From positions 1-6,872 of the forward strand of contig NZ_CBFIIK010000130.1 in the NCBI RefSeq assembly GCF_965662675.1: a stretch of 6,872 nucleotides of DNA, given 5' to 3'. The notes below the pieces were generated by a model, which did not search any database, was not told the origin of the DNA, and saw only the letters and a list, made by a program, of their open reading frames with translations. This document shows, in pieces, positions 1 through 5,527 of the stretch (position 1 is its first letter; every line of letters starts with the position of its first letter). The translations under genes were made by a program, and so were the position numbers. The DNA comes from Roseicyclus sp965662675. Lineage in GTDB: Bacteria; Pseudomonadota; Alphaproteobacteria; Rhodobacterales; Rhodobacteraceae.

Positions 1-1
1 G

Positions 2-763
2 CTGGCCAAGCCGATGCGCAAGCTGGCGGTTGGTGAAGCAATCATCTTTTCCAATGATCTTTCGGCAGAAGTTTTCGCATTGGATGATGGTCTGCGCCTG
101 CGCTTCAACCTGTCGGGCGATGATTTCGACGCAGCGCTGAACGCGGCGGGCGCCATGCCGCTGCCGCCCTATATCGCGGGCAAACGCGCCCCCGATGCCC
201 GCGATCACGAAGATTACCAGACCATCTGGGCCAAGCGCGCGGGTGCGGTGGCCGCCCCCACCGCCAGCTTGCATTTCGACGAGGGCTTGGTTGCTGCCCT
301 TGGCAAAGCGGGGATCGATTTCACCTTCGTCACCTTGCATGTGGGGGCCGGCACATTCCTGCCCGTCACCGTCGACGATGTCACAACGCATCGCATGCAT
401 GCCGAATGGGGCGAGGTGCGGCCGCAAGCCGCCGCCGAGATGAATGCCACCCGCGCGGCGGGCGGGCGCATCATTCCCGTGGGCACCACCGCGCTGCGCC
501 TGATCGAAACGGCGGCCGATGCCGATGGCACCATGCACGCCTATGAGGGCAAGACCGACATCTTCATCTATCCCGGCTACCAGTGGAAAATCACCCAAGG
601 GCTGGTGACCAATTTCCATCTTCCGAAATCCACGCTCATGATGCTGGTTTCGGCCTTGATGGGGCAAGACAGGGTACGCGAAATCTATGCTCATGCGATC
701 AAGGAAAACTATCGTTTCTTTTCCTATGGTGACGCGTCTCTCCTGATTCCGTCGCAGATGTGA
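2..763 (+). CDS. queA: QueA, S-adenosylmethionine:tRNA ribosyltransferase-isomerase (3' part, 5' end outside window)
   Basis: QueA transfers and isomerises the ribose of S-adenosylmethionine onto 7-aminomethyl-7-deazaguanine at tRNA position 34, giving epoxyqueuosine, the penultimate step of queuosine synthesis in the cytoplasm. The frame is open from the window edge, so the ATG at 14 is very probably internal. About 253 residues are present; the family is usually near 350, so roughly 95-100 N-terminal residues are missing. Family motifs appear in order: PLPPYI, GAVAAPTASLHFDE (nt 242-283), TLHVGAGTF, HRMHAEW, GTTALRLIE, TDIFIYPGY, NFHLPKSTLMMLVSAL and the C-terminal YRFFSYGDASLL. The usual PTAGLHF has Ser for Gly here (codon 266-268), perhaps clade variation. 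It ends with TGA at 761-763, 60 nt before the MFS gene, and may be co-transcribed with it. The identification is secure; the start cannot be judged. Confidence 0.97.
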   Translation: MAKPMRKLAVGEAIIFSNDLSAEVFALDDGLRLRFNLSGDDFDAALNAAGAMPLPPYIAGKRAPDARDHEDYQTIWAKRAGAVAAPTASLHFDEGLVAALGKAGIDFTFVTLHVGAGTFLPVTVDDVTTHRMHAEWGEVRPQAAAEMNATRAAGGRIIPVGTTALRLIETAADADGTMHAYEGKTDIFIYPGYQWKITQGLVTNFHLPKSTLMMLVSALMGQDRVREIYAHAIKENYRFFSYGDASLLIPSQM

Positions 764-823
764 CAGACCGGGGATGATTTCGGTCGCCAAGCTTTCGGCG
801 ATACCAAGGGAAAGGCCGTTTCG

Positions 824-2113
824 ATGATCAGTGTTCTGCGCCTGTCATGGCCGCTGCTGCTGGGTATGTTTTTGTTGCAGATCGGCAATGGCTTGCAGGG
901 CTCGCTGATGGGCGTGCGTGGCGCGATCGAGGGGTTCTCGACTTTTGAGCTGTCCTTTGTCGCTTCGGCATATTTCGTTGGGTTCTTGGGCGGATCGCGC
1001 TTTGCGCCGGTCTTCATCGCCAAGGTGGGCCATGTGCGCGTCTTCGCCGCGCTGGGCTCGCTCATCTCCGCCACGCTGATCAGCTACCCGGTGTTGACCG
1101 ATCCCTATGCATGGATGGTGCTGCGGGTGATCTTGGGCTTCAGCCTGTCGGGGGTCTATGTCACCGCGGAAAGCTGGCTGAACGATGCTGCCACCAACAC
1201 CACGCGGGGACAGTCGCTCTCGGCCTATGTGCTGGTACAGATGTTCGGGCTGGTCGCGGGGCAGGGGATCTTGTCGGCGGGCGATCCATCGGGGTTCTTG
1301 CTGTTCATCATCCCCTCGATCCTCGTCTCGATCAGCTTCGCGCCGATCCTCTTGTCGGTGCAGCCCGCCCCCGCCTTTCAGGCCTCGCGCCCGATGAGCT
1401 TGCTTTCGCTTTACCGCGCCTCGCCTTTCGGCACGGTGGGGATGCTGTTGATGGGTGCGGTCTATGCGATGCAATTCGGCATGGGGTCGGTCTATGCCAC
1501 CGAGATGGGGCTGACGCTTGGGCAGATCTCGCTGTTCATGTCGGGGATCTTTCTGGGCGCGATCGTGATGCAATACCCGATGGGGTGGCTGTCGGACCGG
1601 ATCGACCGGCGCGTGATGATCGTGGCCAGTGCCGCGCTTGCGGGGGTCGTTGCGATCGGCGGCTACGGCTTTGCCGAAAGCTTTGTGTTGTTGATGGTCG
1701 TCGCCGCCTTGGTCGGTGGCCTGTCGCAGCCGCTTTATGCATTGCTGATCGCCTATACCAACGACTACCTGTCACCTGAAGAGATGCCATCGGCCTCGGG
1801 GGGGCTGATCTTTCTCAATGGCTTGGGCGCGATCGGTGGCCCCCCCTTGGCCGGCTTGGTGATGTCCTTGTTCGGAACGGGGGGCTATTGGTTGATCATG
1901 GCGTTGTTCTTGTTCCTGACGGCAGCCTATGGGCTGTGGCGCATGACGCGGCGTCCCTCGGCCTATGCGGGCGACAAGGAATACGAGGCGGTTTCCTATC
2001 CGAATATCTTGCCCGGTGCATCGCCTGTTGCGGTCGAGACCGCACAAGAGCTTTATGTAGAGGCGACCGAGGCCAGCGAGGCCGAGAACCGCAGCGAGAC
2101 GACGACAAGCTAA
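824..2113 (+). CDS. MFS transporter, YcaD-like family
   Basis: A 429-residue inner-membrane protein of the major facilitator superfamily with about 12 hydrophobic segments. The cytoplasmic loop motif LSDRIDRR (residues 256-263) is the second-half copy of MFS motif A; the first-half copy, around GGSRFAPVFIAKVGHVRVF, is degenerate. The overall pattern (SAYFVGFLGG, then ESWLN at 116-120, then SAYVLVQMFGLVAGQ) resembles E. coli YcaD, a transporter of unknown substrate, so I assign family but not cargo. The last 57 or so residues (about 373-429) form a hydrophilic, acidic, Thr/Ser/Glu-rich tail after the last membrane segment. ATG 824 is the first possible start after the queA stop, which lies in the same frame, and AAGGGAAAG at 806-814 can serve as the ribosome binding site. 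The gene sits between queA and the DUF924 gene, probably in one operon. Drug efflux or metabolite export are both possible. Confidence 0.9.
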   Translation: MISVLRLSWPLLLGMFLLQIGNGLQGSLMGVRGAIEGFSTFELSFVASAYFVGFLGGSRFAPVFIAKVGHVRVFAALGSLISATLISYPVLTDPYAWMVLRVILGFSLSGVYVTAESWLNDAATNTTRGQSLSAYVLVQMFGLVAGQGILSAGDPSGFLLFIIPSILVSISFAPILLSVQPAPAFQASRPMSLLSLYRASPFGTVGMLLMGAVYAMQFGMGSVYATEMGLTLGQISLFMSGIFLGAIVMQYPMGWLSDRIDRRVMIVASAALAGVVAIGGYGFAESFVLLMVVAALVGGLSQPLYALLIAYTNDYLSPEEMPSASGGLIFLNGLGAIGGPPLAGLVMSLFGTGGYWLIMALFLFLTAAYGLWRMTRRPSAYAGDKEYEAVSYPNILPGASPVAVETAQELYVEATEASEAENRSETTTS

Positions 2114-2137
2114 GGCGGCCGAGAAAGGAACCGTCCG

Positions 2138-2719
2138 ATGACCAAAGTCATGGAGAACCGCGCGGGCGAGGTGATCACCTTTTGGCAGGAGGCGGGCCCC
2201 GAGTCATGGTATCGCCAAGATGCCGCCTTCGACCGCACCATCCGGGATCGTTTCGGCGCGCTCTGGGATAGCGCCTGTGCGGGTGGGTGCGATCATTGGG
2301 CGATGGGCCCCAAGGGGGCACTGGGGCTGATCATTCTGACAGACCAATTCCCGCGCAACATGTTCCGTGAAAGCGCGCGCGCCTTCGCCTCCGATGCGCG
2401 CGCGCTGCGGATCGCTGCGATGGCGCTGAACCATGATTGGGATACGCGCGTGGCTGAACCGATGCGGCAATTCTTTTACCTGCCCTTCATGCATTCCGAA
2501 ATGCTGACCGACCAAGATCGCAGCGTGCGACTGTTCAAGGCGCGGATGGAGACGGGTGACAATCTGCTCCATGCCCGCGCCCATCGTGAGGTGATCCGGC
2601 GCTATGGCCGCTTTCCTTATCGCAATGCAGCACTCGGCCGGGTTTCGACCCCGGTCGAGGAGGCTTTCTTGGCCTCCGGCGGCTATGGGGCGATCGTGCA
2701 GGAATTGTCCGGGGCCTGA
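2138..2719 (+). CDS. DUF924 family protein (function unknown)
   Basis: A 193-residue soluble protein with no signal peptide or membrane segment. It matches the DUF924 family (Pfam PF06041), which has a predicted all-helical, TPR-like fold and no established biochemical function that I know of. Hallmarks seen: TFWQEAGPESWY near the N-terminus, TDQFPRNMFR (residues 68-77), FYLPFMHSE (113-121), and the C-terminal block from HREVIRRYGRFP (149-160) through RNAALGR to STPVEEAFL (170-178). The length is normal for the family. A purine-rich AGAAAGGAA (2122-2130) lies 7 nt before ATG 2138 and favours this start over the in-frame ATG at 2150. It begins 24 nt after the MFS stop, so co-transcription with that gene is likely, but this does not reveal a role. 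The family assignment is firm; any function would be a guess. Confidence 0.93.
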   Translation: MTKVMENRAGEVITFWQEAGPESWYRQDAAFDRTIRDRFGALWDSACAGGCDHWAMGPKGALGLIILTDQFPRNMFRESARAFASDARALRIAAMALNHDWDTRVAEPMRQFFYLPFMHSEMLTDQDRSVRLFKARMETGDNLLHARAHREVIRRYGRFPYRNAALGRVSTPVEEAFLASGGYGAIVQELSGA

Positions 2720-2724
2720 GCGGG

Positions 2725-2768
2725 GGCGAAAGCGCCAGTTTTCCGTGCCGTTTTGCTACAGCGAAACG
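2725..2768 (+). terminator. Tandem weak hairpins after the DUF924 gene, possible transcription end
   Basis: Two small inverted repeats start 6 nt after the DUF924 stop. The first is GGCG-AAAG-CGCC (2725-2736), followed by AGTTTT (2737-2742), which resembles a minimal intrinsic terminator. The second is CGTTTTGC-TACA-GCGAAACG (2749-2768): an 8-bp stem with one G-U pair and a 4-nt loop, but no T-tract after it. Position supports an end of the queA-MFS-DUF924 transcript before lpdA, but the first stem is short and the second lacks the U-run, so this is an inference. Confidence 0.35.
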
Positions 2769-2827
2769 TCCCGCTTTCCGCCTCAAGCCTTGCACCCAGC
2801 GCAAACCGGCCTGCGACCCAACGCCGA

Positions 2828-2855
2828 TTGTCGCGCGGGCAGAAATTTGTTTAAC
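2828..2855 (+). promoter_or_regulatory. Candidate sigma-70-type promoter of lpdA
   Basis: TTGTCG (2828-2833, four of six matches to TTGACA) and TTTAAC (2850-2855, four of six to TATAAT) are 16 bp apart. The -10 element lies inside the palindrome at 2845-2866, so a bound protein there would block it. The gap sits just upstream of lpdA and is the obvious place for a promoter, but the match is only moderate and no start site is known. Confidence 0.3.
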
Positions 2856-2866
2856 GTTGAACAAAT
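2845..2866. promoter_or_regulatory. 22-bp near-perfect palindrome, probable operator for lpdA
   Basis: The left arm ATTTGTTTAAC and right arm GTTGAACAAAT match in 10 of 11 positions; only the T/G pair at 2852 and 2859 breaks the symmetry. It is strikingly AT-rich in a GC-rich genome and centred on a CG step (AACGTT), a form common for LacI-family operators. It lies 23 nt before the lpdA GTG start and overlaps the candidate -10 element, as expected for a repressor site. The regulator is not in the window. A LacI-family carbon-metabolism regulator such as CceR of Rhodobacter sphaeroides is one possibility, not shown here. Confidence 0.6.
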
Positions 2867-2874
2867 GGGAATCC

Positions 2875-2880
2875 GGAGGA
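2875..2880 (+). promoter_or_regulatory. Shine-Dalgarno sequence that decides the lpdA start
   Basis: GGAGGA is a near-perfect anti-16S match and lies 9 nt before the GTG at 2890. It is downstream of the in-frame TTG at 2857, so it cannot serve that codon. It therefore supports GTG 2890 as the translation start. Confidence 0.85.
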
Positions 2881-2889
2881 GAGTGGCCC

Positions 2890-4284
2890 GTGGCATCTCA
2901 AACATTCGACGTCATCGTGATCGGCGCAGGGCCCGGCGGCTATGTGGCCGCCATCCGCGCCAGCCAGCTTGGCCTCAAGGTGGCCATCGTCGAGCGCGAG
3001 CATATGGGGGGCATCTGCCTCAACTGGGGTTGTATCCCGACCAAGGCGATGCTGCGCTCGTCCGAGGTTTTCCACCTGATGCACCGCGCCAAGGAATTCG
3101 GGCTCAAGGCCGACAATATCGGCTATGATCTGGACGCGGTCGTCAAACGCTCGCGCAATGTCGCCAAGCAGCTCAACTCCGGCGTCGGCCATTTGATGAA
3201 GAAGAACAAGGTGACTGTTGTCATGGGCACGGCCACGATCCCCGCCAAGGGCCGTGTCAGCGTCACCACCGACAAGGGCACCGAAGAGCTGACGGCCAAG
3301 AATATTATCCTCGCCACCGGCGCGCGGGCGCGCGAATTGCCGGGGCTCGAGGCCGATGGAAAGCGCGTCTGGACCTATAAGCACGCGCTGGTGCCGCCGC
3401 ATATGCCCAAGAAACTCCTCGTGATCGGCTCGGGCGCGATCGGGATCGAATTCGCCAATTTCTACAGCACGCTCGGCGCTGATACGACCGTGGTCGAAGT
3501 GATGGACCGCATCTTGCCCGTGGAAGACGCCGAGATTTCGGCCTTTGCCAAGAAGAGCTTCGAAAAGCAGGGTATGAAGATCATGCTCAAGGCCATGGTC
3601 AAGAAACTCGACCGCGCCGCCGACAAGGTCACCGCCCATATCGAGGTGGATGGCAAGATCGAGATGCATGACTTCGACACCGTGATTTCCGCCGTCGGGA
3701 TCGTGGCCAATACCGAGAACCTCGGCCTCGAGGCGCTGGGCGCCAAGATCGACCGCAGCTTTGTCGTCACCGATGAGTATTGCCGATCGGGTGTTGAGGG
3801 GCTTTTCGTCATCGGGGATGCGACCAACGGCCCGTGGCTGGCGCACAAGGCGAGCCACGAGGGCGTGATGGTGGCCGAGTTGATCGCTGGAGGCCATCCG
3901 CATGCCGTGAAACCCGAACAGATCGCCGGCTGCACCTATTGCCATCCGCAGGTGGCCAGCGTTGGTTTGACCGAGGCCAAGGCCAAGGAACGGGGCTTTG
4001 ACGTAAAGGTCGGCCGCTTCCCCTTTATCGGCAACGGCAAGGCCATCGCGTTGGGCGAGCCCGAGGGGATGATCAAGACCGTCTTCGACGCCAAGACAGG
4101 CGAGCTTTTGGGCGCGCATATGATCGGGGCCGAGGTGACCGAGCTGATCCAGGGCTATGTGATCGGGCAAAAGCTGGAGACCACCGAGGCTGATCTGATG
4201 GAAACCGTTTTCCCGCATCCAACACTGTCGGAAATGATGCATGAATCGGTGCTTGATGCCTATGGGCGGGTGATCCACCTGTAA
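2890..4284 (+). CDS. lpdA: Dihydrolipoyl dehydrogenase (E3 subunit of 2-oxoacid dehydrogenase complexes)
   Basis: This FAD flavoenzyme reoxidises dihydrolipoyl groups with NAD+ in the cytoplasm. It is the E3 part shared by the pyruvate, 2-oxoglutarate and branched-chain dehydrogenases and the glycine cleavage system. From GTG 2890 it has 464 residues, normal for the family. Seen in order: FAD-binding GAGPGG (12-17); redox disulfide in GGICLNWGCIPTK (Cys43, Cys48); ATGARARELPG (142-152); NAD-binding GSGAIG (180-185); the second FAD contact GDATNGPWLAHKASHEG (309-325); and the C-terminal HPTLSE with catalytic His443 and Glu448. All catalytic residues are intact. There is no N-terminal lipoyl domain. 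It stands apart from E1/E2 genes within this window, behind its own candidate promoter, palindromic operator and strong ribosome binding site. It resembles the E3 associated with pyruvate dehydrogenase in alphaproteobacteria, but its partner complex cannot be fixed here. A longer reading from TTG 2857 would add 11 residues and is unlikely. Confidence 0.96.
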   Translation: MASQTFDVIVIGAGPGGYVAAIRASQLGLKVAIVEREHMGGICLNWGCIPTKAMLRSSEVFHLMHRAKEFGLKADNIGYDLDAVVKRSRNVAKQLNSGVGHLMKKNKVTVVMGTATIPAKGRVSVTTDKGTEELTAKNIILATGARARELPGLEADGKRVWTYKHALVPPHMPKKLLVIGSGAIGIEFANFYSTLGADTTVVEVMDRILPVEDAEISAFAKKSFEKQGMKIMLKAMVKKLDRAADKVTAHIEVDGKIEMHDFDTVISAVGIVANTENLGLEALGAKIDRSFVVTDEYCRSGVEGLFVIGDATNGPWLAHKASHEGVMVAELIAGGHPHAVKPEQIAGCTYCHPQVASVGLTEAKAKERGFDVKVGRFPFIGNGKAIALGEPEGMIKTVFDAKTGELLGAHMIGAEVTELIQGYVIGQKLETTEADLMETVFPHPTLSEMMHESVLDAYGRVIHL

Positions 4285-4292
4285 GCATGTGC

Positions 4293-4322
4293 GCTTGACC
4301 GCGCCCTTGCGCCCGGTCAAGC
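4293..4322 (+). terminator. GC-rich intercistronic hairpin between lpdA and the second MFS gene
   Basis: GCTTGACCG (4293-4301) and CGGTCAAGC (4314-4322) are a perfect 9-bp inverted repeat. The inner bases can extend it by CGC/GCG around a CCTT loop, with a 2-nt bulge. It starts 8 nt after the lpdA stop. No T-tract follows, so it is not a textbook intrinsic terminator. It may mark the lpdA mRNA 3' end, cause partial termination, or protect the transcript from decay. It ends only 7 nt before the next ATG, so it could also limit ribosome access there. Confidence 0.5.
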
Positions 4323-4329
4323 AAGCGCC

Positions 4330-5452
4330 ATGAGCCAGCCCTTGCCCCCTTTGCCCGACCGCACGCCTTGGGCGCTGATCGCGGCACTCTACGGCGCGGG
4401 GCTTTTGGCGGCGGGGCAGTTCGCCAAGGTCTCGTTGACCTTGGGGCCGCTTGCCTTGGCCTATCCGGGCTGGCCCGTGGCCTTTGCCGTCTCGGGCGTG
4501 GCGGTGATTGGTATCCTTTTCGGTGTCATGGCGGGTGGGCTGACCGCCGCCATCGGCCCGCGCCGCGCGATCTTGGCGGCGTTGGGCCTCTCGGCGCTGG
4601 CGGGGGCCTTGCAGGCGATCTTGCCGCCCTTTCCCATCCTCATGGCGCTGCGCGTATTGGAGGGGGCGGGGCATCTGGTGCTGGTGGTGGCCATCCCCAC
4701 GCTGATGGCGGGGCTGGCGGCTGCACGCGACCGTGGGCTGGTCATGGGGCTATGGGCCACGTTTTTCGGGGTCGGCTTCGCGCTGGGCGCCCTTTTGGTG
4801 GGAGACAAGGCCGCGCCTGTCTACGCGGTGCATGGGGCGCTTTGCGCGCTGCTTGCGATGGTGCTGGGGTGGATGCTGCCGCGCGCGGGCGTGGTGCGCC
4901 GCGCGCGGCCGCGTCTTGCCGATCATCGGCTGATCTACACCGACCCGCGCCTTTTCGCCCCCGCGCTGGGCCACGGCATCTATGCCTTCCTGTTTCTTGC
5001 GGCCGTCACCTATCTGCCGACGGCGCTTGGCGCTGCTTGGCTTGCCCCGATCCTGCCGATTGTCGGGATCGTCGGATCGCTCGGCGCGGGCATCTTGGCG
5101 CGGCTGATTGCGCCGGGGGCCTTGGTTGCCGGTGGGTTTGGGGTGATGGCCGTGATTTTCGCCTTTGCCCTTGCCCTGCCGACATGGGCGGCGGGCTTGA
5201 CTGTGCTGGGGATGCTGATCTCGGGCGTGGTGGCGGGCGGTGGCTTTGCCGCCGTGCCATGGTTGAACCAGACCGAGCAGACACGCGCGCTTGCCAATGG
5301 TGCCTTGGCGNNNNNNNNNNTTCGGGGGAACACCCGTTCTGGCCGCGCTTGGCGCGGGGGCAAGCCTGCCCATGGCCATCGCGGTGGGGGTTTTCGGGGC
5401 GCTGGCAACGGCAATCGCCTATCGCGCCGCCATAATGGTAAATGTTCGCTGA
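4330..5452 (+). CDS. MFS transporter, interrupted by an assembly gap
   Basis: A very hydrophobic inner-membrane protein of the major facilitator superfamily, substrate unknown. Residues 1-327 (nt 4330-5310) precede a run of 10 Ns; 43 further residues (nt 5321-5449, beginning FGGTPVLAALGAGA) follow in a different frame and end at TGA 5450-5452. The two parts join naturally as one MFS C-terminus, so I read one intact gene of perhaps 375-385 residues with some codons missing from the assembly. Seen: a degenerate motif A, GVMAGGLTAAIGPRRA (65-80); RVLEGAGHLVLVVAIPTL (108-125); and RDRGLVMGLWATFFGVGFALG (133-153), a pattern met in CynX/NimT-like and related MFS_1 proteins. It is not closely similar to the YcaD-like gene upstream. 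ATG 4330 is the first possible start in this frame after lpdA, but no clear Shine-Dalgarno sequence precedes it and a hairpin ends 7 nt before. The stop codon lies inside the LexA site of uvrA. Confidence 0.85.
5311..5320. other. Assembly gap (10 Ns) inside the MFS gene
   Basis: Ten ambiguous bases split the coding sequence. Codons before it start at positions equal to 1 modulo 3 and after it at 2 modulo 3. Ten is not a multiple of three, so the N-run is a placeholder and not the true length. The reading frame requires the real missing length to be a multiple of three if the gene is intact. Judged from how MFS proteins of this type usually read between ANGALA and GTPVLAAL, a few to about ten residues are missing. 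Confidence 0.95.
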
Positions 5453-5458
5453 ACGTTC
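5444..5458. promoter_or_regulatory. LexA binding site (SOS box) of uvrA
   Basis: The sequence GTTC-GCTGAAC-GTTC fits exactly the direct-repeat consensus GTTC-N7-GTTC described for LexA of Rhodobacter sphaeroides and other alphaproteobacteria, where recA and uvrA are among the known targets. Its right edge is 69 nt before the uvrA start, and it overlaps the stop codon (5450-5452) of the preceding MFS gene. LexA bound here should repress uvrA until DNA damage activates RecA. The promoter itself is not clear; TTGGAG (5470-5475) and TATCTC (5493-5498), 17 bp apart, are a weak candidate. Confidence 0.88.
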
Positions 5459-5527
5459 TCATTTTTTCATTGGAGACTCGGGCACCTTCGCCTATCTCTT
5501 GCCAGACGGTTAAGGACAGGCCCAACC

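Noticed and set aside
764..823. GACCG (766-770) and CGGTC (781-785) inverted repeat between queA and the MFS gene
   Set aside because: A 5-bp stem with a 10-nt loop and no T-tract is within chance for this base composition; I see no promoter or operator in these 60 nt.
845..1573. A 242-codon minus-strand frame inside the YcaD-like MFS gene, and a 222-codon plus-strand frame at 1111-1779
   Set aside because: Both are shadows of the MFS gene: extreme Arg/His/Gln or Gly/Arg/Ala composition, no ribosome binding sites and no domain match that I recognise.
2845..2866. The lpdA palindrome as a LexA site
   Set aside because: It contains AACGTT and GAAC like the uvrA box, but not GTTC-N7-GTTC on either strand, and its symmetry is that of an inverted and not a direct repeat.
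2604..3128. A 174-codon plus-strand frame bridging the DUF924 end, the regulatory gap and the start of lpdA
   Set aside because: It overlaps two firmly identified genes out of frame and would read through the palindrome and the Shine-Dalgarno sequence. Its Arg/Pro-rich translation is typical of an off-frame reading.
2851..4674. A 607-codon open frame on the minus strand opposite lpdA and the start of the second MFS gene
   Set aside because: It mirrors the codon structure of a convincing gene on the plus strand. The translation is a low-complexity mix rich in His, Arg, Gly, Asp and Leu, with no recognisable domain. Long antisense frames are common in GC-rich DNA.
5444..5468. GTTC-GCT-GAAC followed by a run of T (5462-5467) as an intrinsic terminator of the second MFS gene
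   Set aside because: The stem is only 4 bp and separated from the T-run by several bases. The exact GTTC-N7-GTTC match explains the repeat better.
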